NCBI RefSeq assembly: GCF_017894365.1
Contig: NZ_CP059467.1
Span: 1,860,001-1,924,000 of the forward strand
From: Aromatoleum bremense
GTDB lineage: Bacteria > Pseudomonadota > Gammaproteobacteria > Burkholderiales > Rhodocyclaceae
Direction of reading: 5' to 3'
DNA: 64,000 nucleotides
A program made the translations under genes and the position numbers. This document shows, one piece after another, positions 1 to 7,851 of the stretch. Numbering within the stretch: position 1 is the stretch's first letter; each line of letters starts with the position of its first letter. A model generated the notes under the pieces. The model was not told the DNA's origin. It did not search any database and worked only from the letters and a program-made list of their open reading frames with translations.

Positions 1-1
1 C

Positions 2-439
2 TGGCGCCTCGCGATCGAGCGCATGCATCACGGCAACCTGCGCCTCGCGTGGATCGACGAGGAATTCCTCGTCACCGGCGACTACCGCAGCATCCGCACC
101 GCCGCCGAAGCGATCTCCGACCTCATCGGTCCCGGCGCCGAAATCCGCCGTGGCGAAAAGAGCCACCCGATCACCCGCTTCTCCGAAGCGATCCGCTGGC
201 TCCTCAGTGAAGTCGAGCGCGGCCTGACGAAGCAGCGCTACAAGGGCCTCGGCGAAATGAACCCCGAGCAGCTGTGGGAAACGACAATGGACCCGGCCGT
301 GCGCCGCCTGCTGAAAGTCCAGATCGACGACGCCATCGCCGCCGACGAGATCTTCACGACGCTGATGGGCGACAACGTCGAGCCGAGAAGGGCGTTCATC
401 GAGGGGAATGCGTTGTATGCGAGGAATATCGACGTGTGA
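2..439 (+). CDS. gyrB: DNA gyrase subunit B, C-terminal part (truncated by window start)
   Basis: This is the last 145 residues of the gyrase ATPase subunit, which with GyrA introduces negative supercoils. The reading frame is open from base 2 and the gene begins outside the window. The motif [18 protein letters not shown] followed by DP is the conserved TOPRIM/C-terminal signature of type IIA topoisomerase B subunits. The ending [14 protein letters not shown] matches the GyrB-type tail (FIE-NAL-NID), which argues for GyrB over ParE. It is followed by a strong intrinsic terminator, so transcription ends here and does not run into the restriction island. gyrB normally follows dnaA-dnaN, which places the window near oriC by inference. 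Confidence 0.95.
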   Translation, partial: WRLAIERMHHGNLRLAWIDEEFLVTGDYRSIRTAAEAISDLIGPGAEIRRGEKSHPITRFSEAIRWLLSEVERGLTKQRYKGLGEMNPEQLWETTMDPAVRRLLKVQIDDAIAADEIFTTLMGDNVEPRRAFIEGNALYARNIDV

Positions 440-486
440 CACTGCCGGTTTGCCAGGCTGATGAAAAACTGGTGACAGATGTAATG

Positions 487-512
487 AAAAAAGCTCCCGC
501 GGGAGCTTTTTT
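487..512 (+). terminator. Intrinsic terminator after gyrB
   Basis: A perfect palindrome with arms gctcccg/cgggagc is flanked by six A and six T, 48 bases after the gyrB stop codon. The A and T tracts make it able to act in both directions. It cleanly separates gyrB from the restriction island. Confidence 0.92.
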
Positions 513-665
513 CATGGCTGTCTTGCTGAGCTTGCGGTTTGGTTTTCGGCCATCCAGACCATTGCAGCCGTTGCGACGTCCTCCACATCATGTCTCCAGT
601 GCGCCACTTACCCGGCGTTTGCTTGAGCGATGCTCGATCAAGAAGCCCAGACTACCCATCAGGGA

Positions 666-693
666 TTAGCTGCAGTTGTGCCACATTGATAAA
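666..693 (+). promoter_or_regulatory. Possible sigma-70 promoter for the restriction-modification operon
   Basis: TTAGCT (666-671) and GATAAA (688-693) are separated by 16 bases, in an A+T-richer patch 38 bases before the HTH gene. The match is moderate (3/6 and 4/6 of consensus). It is the best candidate seen between the gyrB terminator and the first island gene. Confidence 0.35.
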
Positions 694-730
694 ATGGCCG
701 GCTTATGCCAAGCCGATCAGGACATCCGAG

Positions 731-1054
731 ATGAAGCGCTGCGTTGTCGGTATTCGTCGCCCCGGAGCGCAGGATGAGCTTCCTGGGGGGAAGGACGGGC
801 CTACCGTGTGGTTTCCATCGATGGCCACCATGGCAGCAGTGCTGTCTGAGGACAACCAGGCCCTGCTGCGCCTCATCCGTGACAAGTGGCCCAAGTCACT
901 GACGGAGCTGGCTGAGCTGACGGGCCGCCAAGTACCGAACCTGTCGCGCACGCTGCGGATGATGGAGGGCTATGGTCTGGTGGCGCTGAAGAAGAATGTT
1001 CGCGAGATCGAGCCCGTCGCGCTGGCGACCAATTTCAAGATCCTGATTGACTAA
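731..1054 (+). CDS. Winged-HTH (MarR/HVO_A0114-like) regulator heading the restriction operon
   Basis: A 107-residue protein of the small HTH group often found next to restriction or toxin genes. The N-terminus leads to a WFPSMATMAAVLSEDN stretch. A winged helix-turn-helix follows (about residues 35-85: SLTELAELTGRQVPNLSRTL is the helix-turn-helix, and YGLVALKK the wing). The end is a typical ...A.NFKI tail. It probably binds its own promoter and sets expression of the downstream hsd genes. The stop codon lies 6 bases before the first possible hsdR start, so the genes are co-transcribed. The start is uncertain: ATG 731 preserves the whole family-like N-terminus, while ATG 821 or 830 would give only the HTH part. 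Function is inferred from family and position. Confidence 0.75.
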   Translation: MKRCVVGIRRPGAQDELPGGKDGPTVWFPSMATMAAVLSEDNQALLRLIRDKWPKSLTELAELTGRQVPNLSRTLRMMEGYGLVALKKNVREIEPVALATNFKILID

Positions 1055-1060
1055 GGGCCG

Positions 1061-3478
1061 ATGATGAAGGGGGAGGCAATGCGAGATGGCGTGATCACCG
1101 AAGCAGACACTTGCCGCGAATTCATCACCCCCAGGCTGGTCGAGGCTGGCTGGGGCGCGGCGCCTTACTCGATCGGGGAGCAACGCACATTCACCAACGG
1201 TCGCATCATCGTGGCCGGAGGCAAGGTCCGTCGCGGCAAGCAAAAGCGTGCCGACTACCTGCTGTACTACCGTCGCGACTATCCCCTGGCCGTGGTCGAG
1301 GCCAAGGAAATCGGCCTGCCGGCCGAAACCGGCGTGCAGCAGGCGCGCGAATACGCGGAGATCCTCGGTCTCAAGTTCGCCTACGCGACCAATGGCCACC
1401 GCATCATCGAAATCGACTACACCACCAGCACCGAACGTGAGGTGGATCGCTATGCGACGCCGGATGAGCTGTTTGCCCGCCTGACATCCGCGAACCATTT
1501 GCCCGAAGTGGCAGCTCCCCACCTGCTGGAGCCGTTCAATCTGGTTTCCGGCAAGGTGCCGCGCTACTACCAGCAGATCGCCATCCATCGCGTCATCGAA
1601 TCCATCCTGCGCGGGCAGAAACGCATCCTGGCGACGCTTGCGACGGGCACCGGCAAGACCTGCGTCGCCTTCCAGATTTGCTGGAAACTCTGGAACAGCC
1701 GCTGGAACAACACAGGCGAATACCGTCGCCCCAAGATACTGTTTCTCGCTGACCGCAACATCCTGGTCGATGACCCGATGGCCAAGATGTTTGCGCCCTT
1801 CGGCGATGCCCGGCACAAGATCGCCGGCGGTGACGTCAGCCAGAGTCGGGACCTGTATTTCGGCATCTACCAGGCACTCACCACGGCCAGCGAAGACGTG
1901 TTCCGCCAGTATCGCCCGGACTTCTTCGATCTGATCATCATCGACGAGTGCCACCGGGGCTCCAGCCGCGACGAGAGCTCCTGGCGCGCGGTACTGGACT
2001 ACTTCCAGCCTGCCGTGCAGTTCGGCATGACCGCCACCCCGCTGCGCGAGGAATCCCGCGACAGCTACGAATATTTTGGCAATCCGGTTTACACCTACAG
2101 CCTGCGCCAGGGCATCGAGGATGGTTTTTTGGCGCCGTACCGTGTGCACCGCGTGATCACGACGGTAGATGCCGCAGGCTGGCGACCGAGCAAGGACGAA
2201 CTGGACCGCTATGGTCGCGAGGTTCCAGACGAGGAATACCAGACCAAGGATTTCGAGCGCGTCGTCGCGCTGCGTTCTCGCACTCGGGCGATGGCCAGGC
2301 ACTTGACCGACTTCCTGAAAGGCACCGACCGCTTCGCCAAGACGCTGGTGTTCTGTGTCGATCAGGAGCACGCCGCCGAGATGCGCCAGGAACTGCTCAA
2401 TCTCAACAGCGATCTGGTCAAGCAGTATCCCGATTACGTTTGCCGTGTCACGGCCGATGAAGGCGCCATTGGCCTGACCCATCTCGCGCACTTCCAGGAC
2501 GTCGACAAGCCTGCTCCCGTCATCCTCACCACCTCGCAGTTGCTGACCACCGGCGTCGATGCCGAGATGGTCAAGAACGTGGTGCTGGCACGCGTCGTCG
2601 GCTCCCGTTCCGAGTTCAAGCAGATCGTCGGTCGCGGTACCCGGCTCAAGGTCGATTACGGCAAGGAATATTTCAACATCATCGACTTCACCGGCACGGC
2701 CACGCGTCACTTTGCAGACCCGGACTTCGATGGCGAACCGGCGCGCATCGAGGAAGTGACGGTCGACGAATCGGGGGAACAGGTCAGCCTGACGGAGACG
2801 GAACCTGAAACGCCGCACGATTTACCGCCGATTCAATACCAGGTGCCCGAGGAGCAAATCGGCCAGGACATTGGCGTGCTCATCAACGAACCGTCACCCG
2901 AGCCACGCAAGTTCTACATCGACGGCGGCGAGGTCGAGGTCATCGGCCATCTCGTCTATGACCTCGACACCGACGGCAAGAAGCTGCAGGTGGTGAAGTA
3001 CACCGAGTACTCCGGCCGTGCCGTGCGCACCTTGTACCCGACGCGTGAGGCTTTGCAATCGGCCTGGGCCAACCCGGATACGCGCAGCGAAGTGCTGCGC
3101 GAGCTGACCGAGCGCGGCATCAGCTTCGAAGAATTGGCCGTCAGCGGCGAACAACCCGATGCCGACCCTTTCGACCTGCTGTGCCACCTGGCCTGGAATG
3201 CACCGCTGCTCACGCGCCGCCAACGCGCTGAGCTCGCCAGAAAGCAGGCGCAAGACCTGTTCTCGCATTACGGCGATACCGCCCGCGAAATTTTGACGCT
3301 GCTGCTCGACCGTTACATCGAGCGCGGCATCCTCCAATTCAACGCGCTGTCCGAGCTGATGAAAGTCCAGCCCTTCGACCGTTACGGCAGTCCTTCCGAG
3401 ATCGCCATCCGCCACTTCGGCGGCGTGCGCGGCATGAAGGACGCCGTCTCCCGACTGCAGACCGCCCTGTACCCATAG
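1061..3478 (+). CDS. hsdR: Type I restriction enzyme, R (motor/nuclease) subunit
   Basis: This 805-residue protein is the ATP-dependent translocase and endonuclease of a Type I system. The N-terminal nuclease domain shows the PD-(D/E)XK residues Asp65, Glu80 and Lys82 (within VVEAKE). The helicase core has Walker A ATGTGKT (Lys199), a DECH box at 295-298, and motif III/VI elements (GMTATPLR, QIVGRGTRLK). The C-terminal third resembles the EcoEI-type R-subunit domain that contacts the methylase. Three start codons (1061, 1064, 1079) are possible. An AGGGG six bases before 1079 and AAGGG six bases before 1064 both look usable, and the longest is given. It is followed 15 bases later by hsdM. Base composition is lower in GC than the flanking housekeeping genes, as expected for acquired restriction loci. 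Confidence 0.93.
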   Translation: MMKGEAMRDGVITEADTCREFITPRLVEAGWGAAPYSIGEQRTFTNGRIIVAGGKVRRGKQKRADYLLYYRRDYPLAVVEAKEIGLPAETGVQQAREYAEILGLKFAYATNGHRIIEIDYTTSTEREVDRYATPDELFARLTSANHLPEVAAPHLLEPFNLVSGKVPRYYQQIAIHRVIESILRGQKRILATLATGTGKTCVAFQICWKLWNSRWNNTGEYRRPKILFLADRNILVDDPMAKMFAPFGDARHKIAGGDVSQSRDLYFGIYQALTTASEDVFRQYRPDFFDLIIIDECHRGSSRDESSWRAVLDYFQPAVQFGMTATPLREESRDSYEYFGNPVYTYSLRQGIEDGFLAPYRVHRVITTVDAAGWRPSKDELDRYGREVPDEEYQTKDFERVVALRSRTRAMARHLTDFLKGTDRFAKTLVFCVDQEHAAEMRQELLNLNSDLVKQYPDYVCRVTADEGAIGLTHLAHFQDVDKPAPVILTTSQLLTTGVDAEMVKNVVLARVVGSRSEFKQIVGRGTRLKVDYGKEYFNIIDFTGTATRHFADPDFDGEPARIEEVTVDESGEQVSLTETEPETPHDLPPIQYQVPEEQIGQDIGVLINEPSPEPRKFYIDGGEVEVIGHLVYDLDTDGKKLQVVKYTEYSGRAVRTLYPTREALQSAWANPDTRSEVLRELTERGISFEELAVSGEQPDADPFDLLCHLAWNAPLLTRRQRAELARKQAQDLFSHYGDTAREILTLLLDRYIERGILQFNALSELMKVQPFDRYGSPSEIAIRHFGGVRGMKDAVSRLQTALYP

Positions 3479-3493
3479 CGAAAATCCGAACCA

Positions 3494-5329
3494 ATGGCCA
3501 AAGCCGCATCCTCCAGCACCGCCGAAAAGAAGCCCCGCGCGAAGCGCTTGGCCAAGGCGCCTCTCACCACCCGCGAAAACCTCTCGGCACTGATCGGCAC
3601 TGCCCGCAAGATCCTGCGCAAGGACAAGGGCCTCAATGGCGATGTGGACCGCCTGCCGCTGTTCACCTGGGTGATGTTCCTCAAATTCCTCGACGATCTT
3701 GAAATCGTTCACGAGGAAGAAGCCGAACTCGACGGCAAGCGCTACCAGCCCATCATCGAAGCCCCGTACCGCTGGCGTGACTGGGCCGCCCGAGAAGACG
3801 GCATCGCCGGTGACGAACTGCTGGCCTTCATCGGCCAGGACATCACCGTCCGGGCCGATGGCAGCACAGGCAAGGGCCTGTTCGCCTACCTGCGCGGCCT
3901 GGCCGGTGAAGGCGAAAAAGGCAGCCAGCGCGAAGTCATCGCCAATGTGTTCAAGGGCGTGCAGAACCGCATGGTCAGCGGCTACCTGCTGCGTGACATC
4001 CTGAACAAGATCAACGGCATCCACTTTTCCGCCAGCGAGGAAATCCACACCCTGTCGCATCTGTACGAGTCGATGCTGCGCGAAATGCGCGACGCGGCGG
4101 GCGATGCCGGCGAGTTCTACACGCCGCGCCCAGTGGTGCGCTTCATGGTGCAGGTCACCGGTCCACGCCTGAATGAGACCGTCCTCGACCCCGCTTGCGG
4201 CACCGGCGGCTTTCTGGTGGAAGCCTACGACCACGTTGCGCCCCAAGTCACCACGCCCGACGAGCGCCGTCGCCTGCAGCGCGACACCCTCTACGGGCAG
4301 GAAGCCAAGCCGCTGCCCTACATGCTGGCGCAGATGAACCTGCTGCTGCACGGCCTGGAGGCGCCGCAGATCGCCTACGGCAACACGCTGCACCGCAGGA
4401 TCAACGAGATCGGCCACAGCGAGCGCGTGGACGCGATCCTCACCAACCCGCCGTTCGGAGGGGAGGAAGAAGCCGTCATCAAGGGAAATTTCCCGCCCAA
4501 CATGCAGACGGCGGAAACCGCACTGCTGTTCCTGCAATACATCATGAGGAAGCTCCGGGTGGCTGGCGCGCCGGTGCCCGGTGGCAAACCTGCCGCACGC
4601 GGGGGCCGCGCCGCCGTGGTCGTGCCCAACGGCACCCTGTTTGGCGATGGCGTGTGCGCCGTGATCAAGGAGGAAATGCTCAAGGAATTCCGCCTGCACA
4701 CCATCGTGCGCCTGCCGCAAGGGGTGTTTGCGCCCTACACCGACATCCCCGCCAACCTGTTGTTCTTCGAGCGTGGCGGCCCCACGGACACCATCTGGTA
4801 CTACGAGCTGCCGCTACCCGAGGGCCGCAAGAAGTACAGCAAGACCGCGCCCCTGCAGTTCGAAGAATTCGCGCCGGCGCTAGCCTGGTGGAACGACCGC
4901 CAGGAGGGGCCGCAGGCGTGGAAAGTGGATTTCGCCACCAAACGTGCCGCCGCCGTCGAAGCCGCAACAAAGCACTGGCAGCGAGCGGAAAGCGAACGCA
5001 ATGCGGCCATGGCCTTGGGCAAGCCCATCCGCGAGCTGGAGCAATCGGTTCAAGCGGCAGCCAATGGCGAAAAGCGCGCACTGCAAGAACAACTGCGCGC
5101 CTTGAAGGCTGAGCAGCAAGCCTTTGATCAGACCGCCCGATCCGCGCAGGCCGAGGGCGATGCCCTCTACTGGCCCATCTACAACCTGGACCTGAAGAAC
5201 CCGAATGCCAAATCGGGTCTCGAGCATGCCGATCCGAAAGACCTGATCGCCTCCATGCGCAGCCACGAGGCCGAAGTGATGCGCCTGTTGGGCGAGATCG
5301 AGGCACTGGTCAACGAGGTGCAGGCATGA
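3494..5329 (+). CDS. hsdM: Type I DNA methyltransferase, M subunit
   Basis: A 611-residue N6-adenine methyltransferase that modifies host DNA and forms the M2S core. The N-terminal HsdM_N-like helical domain (about 30-150) includes LPLFTWVMFLKFLDDLE. The SAM-binding motif I is DPACGTGGF (from residue 232). The catalytic motif IV is NPPF (318-321), the form used for N6-adenine methylation. The C-terminal region from about residue 480 is Ala/Glu-rich and predicted to form a coiled coil, a usual HsdS/HsdR contact. The first 25 residues are Lys/Ala-rich and disordered. Its last bases overlap the next ORF by ATGA, indicating translational coupling. Confidence 0.93.
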   Translation: MAKAASSSTAEKKPRAKRLAKAPLTTRENLSALIGTARKILRKDKGLNGDVDRLPLFTWVMFLKFLDDLEIVHEEEAELDGKRYQPIIEAPYRWRDWAAREDGIAGDELLAFIGQDITVRADGSTGKGLFAYLRGLAGEGEKGSQREVIANVFKGVQNRMVSGYLLRDILNKINGIHFSASEEIHTLSHLYESMLREMRDAAGDAGEFYTPRPVVRFMVQVTGPRLNETVLDPACGTGGFLVEAYDHVAPQVTTPDERRRLQRDTLYGQEAKPLPYMLAQMNLLLHGLEAPQIAYGNTLHRRINEIGHSERVDAILTNPPFGGEEEAVIKGNFPPNMQTAETALLFLQYIMRKLRVAGAPVPGGKPAARGGRAAVVVPNGTLFGDGVCAVIKEEMLKEFRLHTIVRLPQGVFAPYTDIPANLLFFERGGPTDTIWYYELPLPEGRKKYSKTAPLQFEEFAPALAWWNDRQEGPQAWKVDFATKRAAAVEAATKHWQRAESERNAAMALGKPIRELEQSVQAAANGEKRALQEQLRALKAEQQAFDQTARSAQAEGDALYWPIYNLDLKNPNAKSGLEHADPKDLIASMRSHEAEVMRLLGEIEALVNEVQA

Positions 5330-6507
5330 CTGATTTGACCCCGGCCAGCGCCGATTACGTCGGCATCCACGGCGACATCGTCGCCCTGCTGGAAGCCGCC
5401 CGTCGCGCCGCCGCCCGCAGCGTGAATGCCCTGATGACGGCCACCTACTGGGAAATCGGCCGGCGCATCGTCGAGTTTGAACAGGGGGGGCAGGAGCGGG
5501 CCATCTATGGTGAAGCGCTGCTTACTCGTCTCGCCGCGGATCTCTCCAGCCGCTTTGGGCGGGGGTTCAGCCGACAGAACTTGCAGCAAATGCGGCTTTT
5601 CTACATGACTTGGTCCCTGGACCAGATTCGCCAGACACTGTCTGGCAAATCCGCCACCACCCCGATCTTGCAGGCAGTGTCTGTAAGATCGGTCAAAGAC
5701 GAGATTTCCCAATCGCTGTCTCGGAATTCCATCGACTTGTCCTCTCTGGCCCGTGCCTTCCCACTGCCTTGGTCAGCCTACGTGCGCCTGCTGTCGGTCA
5801 AGAACCCGCAAGGCCGTGCCTTCTACGAAACCGAAGCTTTGCGCTGCGGCTGGTCCGTGCGGCAACTGGATCGCCAGATCAATAGCCAGTTCTACGAACG
5901 CATCGCCTTGTCGCGCAACAAGGCAGCAATGTTGCAAAAAGCCGAAGTGGCCCAGCCGGAAGACCTCGTTACCCCCGAACAGGCGATCAAGGACCCGTTC
6001 GTGCTGGAGTTTCTCAACCTCAAGGACGAATACTCCGAAGCAGAGCTGGAAGAAGCGCTGATCCAGCACCTCGCTGATTTTCTGCTCGAACTGGGCGACG
6101 ACTTCGCCTTCGTCGGACGCCAGCGCCGCCTGCGGCTGGACGATTCCTGGTTTCGTGTCGATCTGCTGTTCTTCCACCGCCGGCTCAAGTGCTTGCTGAT
6201 CATCGACCTCAAGATCGGCAAGTTCAGCCATGCCGATGCCGGCCAGATGCACCTGTACCTGAATTACGCCCGCGAGCACTGGATGAAGCCCGATGAAAAC
6301 CCGCCCGTAGGCCTGATCCTGTGTGCGAGCAAAGGCAGCAACGAGGCGCATTACGCGCTGGAGGGCCTGCCCAACAAGGTGCTGGCCGCCGAATACCAGA
6401 CCGTGCTGCCGGATGAAAAGCTGCTGGCCGAGGAGCTGGACAAGACACGGCGGGAACTGGAGGCGCGGCGGATCGGGCGCAGTGGCGATGCGGAGGGCGG
6501 CGAATGA
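5326..6507 (+). CDS. DUF1016/YhcG-type PD-(D/E)XK nuclease-like protein
   Basis: A 393-residue member of the DUF1016 (YhcG) family. The N-terminal helical part (about 1-170) contains the typical ATYWEIGRRIVEFEQ and GRGFSRQNLQQMRLFY elements. The C-terminal domain (about 210-370) has a PD-(D/E)XK-like core with Asp279 (FRVDLLFF) and IDLK (Asp294, Lys296). The family usually shows ELK here, so this copy has Asp for Glu. It overlaps hsdM and hsdS by four bases each (ATGA at both ends), so it is made as an integral part of the restriction operon. Its role is not established. An accessory nuclease or DNA-binding factor of the restriction system is inferred from context. Confidence 0.88.
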   Translation: MTDLTPASADYVGIHGDIVALLEAARRAAARSVNALMTATYWEIGRRIVEFEQGGQERAIYGEALLTRLAADLSSRFGRGFSRQNLQQMRLFYMTWSLDQIRQTLSGKSATTPILQAVSVRSVKDEISQSLSRNSIDLSSLARAFPLPWSAYVRLLSVKNPQGRAFYETEALRCGWSVRQLDRQINSQFYERIALSRNKAAMLQKAEVAQPEDLVTPEQAIKDPFVLEFLNLKDEYSEAELEEALIQHLADFLLELGDDFAFVGRQRRLRLDDSWFRVDLLFFHRRLKCLLIIDLKIGKFSHADAGQMHLYLNYAREHWMKPDENPPVGLILCASKGSNEAHYALEGLPNKVLAAEYQTVLPDEKLLAEELDKTRRELEARRIGRSGDAEGGE

Positions 6508-7679
6508 AGGCGTGGCCCAAGGTTGCCCTGGGCGAATTGCTCCGTCGTTCCGATGAATCCGCAGCAATTGACCCGGCAGCTGAGTATCACGAGGTCACGA
6601 TCAAACTTTGGGGTAAAGGTGTCGTGAGCCGGGGCAAGATTCGTGGCAGCGATGTTGTGTCTGTGCGTCGCGTCGTACGGCCTAATCAGTTGATCTTGTC
6701 CAAGATCGACGCGCGCAACGGTGCCATCGGCCTGATACCCCAGGAGCTCGACGGCGCTATTGTCAGTAACGACTTTCCGTCGTTTGAGTTTCGTGACCCT
6801 GACCGATGCGATGCGGCGTTCATGGGCTGGCTGGTCCGCTCGGCGCCTTTTGTCGAGTTATGCAAGGCCGCCAGCGAAGGCACCACCAACCGGGTACGCA
6901 TCAAGGAGGACCGCTTCCTCGACCAGCCAGTCGCCCTTCCTCCGCTACCCGAACAACAAGCCCTCGTCACCCGCCTCGACACGCTGGCCGAGAAAACCCG
7001 GCAGGTCGAAGCGCATCTGGATGCCGTCGAGCGCGACGCCGAGCACCTGCTGGCCCTGCGTTTCCGCGACGCCATTGCCGACGCGCCGCTGCGGCCGATG
7101 GCGGAGGTGGCGCCGCTGGTTCGGCGTGAGCAGTCCATTGCCCTCGATGGCAGCTACCCCGAACTGGGCATCCGCTCCTTTGGCAAAGGCACCTTCCACA
7201 AGCCGCCACTGTCCGGCAGCGAGGTCGGCACCAAGCGACTGTATCGAATCGAACCGGGCGACCTCCTGTTCTCCAACGTGTTCGCCTGGGAAGGTGCGAT
7301 TGCCATCGCCCAACCCGAAGATACTGGCCGCTTCGGCTCCCATCGATTCATCACCTGCCGGGCAGCCTCCGATCTGACTACAGCCGAGTTCCTGCGGTAC
7401 TACTTCTTGACCGACGAAGGAATGCTGAAGGTCGGAGAGGCGTCGCCCGGTGGGGCTGGTCGCAACCGCACGTTGGGGCTGGAAAAGCTGATGGCCATCG
7501 AAGCACCCATGCCCCCGCTGGCCACGCAGCAAACCTTTGACCGCCTGCAGGCCGAGGTCGCCGCCCTCAAGGCCAAACACGCTGCCATCCGCAAAGCCAA
7601 CGCCGCGCTGCTGCCCGCGACGCTGGAGCGGGTGTTTTCTTCGCAAACTACGGAAAAGGAACAACAAGAATGCTGTTGA
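6504..7679 (+). CDS. hsdS: Type I restriction-modification specificity (S) subunit
   Basis: A 391-residue specificity subunit that picks the bipartite recognition site. It has two target-recognition domains, about 1-145 and 195-340. Each is followed by a conserved helical spacer: PLPEQQALVTRLDTLAEKTR in the middle and PMPPLATQQTFDRLQAEVAA at the end. This two-TRD design indicates a full-length, non-split S subunit. The recognition sequence cannot be read from the protein alone. It begins inside the DUF1016 stop codon (ATGA) and ends over a tiny ORF that starts at 7670. Confidence 0.93.
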   Translation: MKAWPKVALGELLRRSDESAAIDPAAEYHEVTIKLWGKGVVSRGKIRGSDVVSVRRVVRPNQLILSKIDARNGAIGLIPQELDGAIVSNDFPSFEFRDPDRCDAAFMGWLVRSAPFVELCKAASEGTTNRVRIKEDRFLDQPVALPPLPEQQALVTRLDTLAEKTRQVEAHLDAVERDAEHLLALRFRDAIADAPLRPMAEVAPLVRREQSIALDGSYPELGIRSFGKGTFHKPPLSGSEVGTKRLYRIEPGDLLFSNVFAWEGAIAIAQPEDTGRFGSHRFITCRAASDLTTAEFLRYYFLTDEGMLKVGEASPGGAGRNRTLGLEKLMAIEAPMPPLATQQTFDRLQAEVAALKAKHAAIRKANAALLPATLERVFSSQTTEKEQQECC

Positions 7680-7756
7680 TCACCGGCGCCGGCGTCGATC
7701 GCAGCACTGGTGTTGATGCCGAGCTGCGTCCGCAGTCCAAGATCGCTATCGTGTGA
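7670..7756 (+). CDS. Tiny ORF overlapping the 3' end of hsdS (possible gene remnant)
   Basis: A 28-codon ORF begins with ATG ten bases before the end of hsdS, in another frame. Its product starts MLLITGAGVDRSTG, which looks like the first strand and glycine loop of a nucleotide-binding fold (compare the ITGAG of SIR2-like or Rossmann proteins), but then stops. It could be the truncated head of a former fifth operon gene lost when the island was trimmed, or it may be meaningless. No function is proposed. Confidence 0.25.
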   Translation: MLLITGAGVDRSTGVDAELRPQSKIAIV

Positions 7757-7851
7757 CAAGCCATGCTTCCGCTTCTCCACCAAGGGGCTACTCTTTAACG
7801 ACGTCCGTTTCGAGTCGGGACAGGCCACGCCATCCGGCGGAGGAGGAAACG

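Noticed and set aside
896..2818. Long minus-strand ORF over hsdR
   Set aside because: It is the complement of a well-supported gene with intact motifs. High GC leaves antisense frames open, and the product has no recognisable domain.
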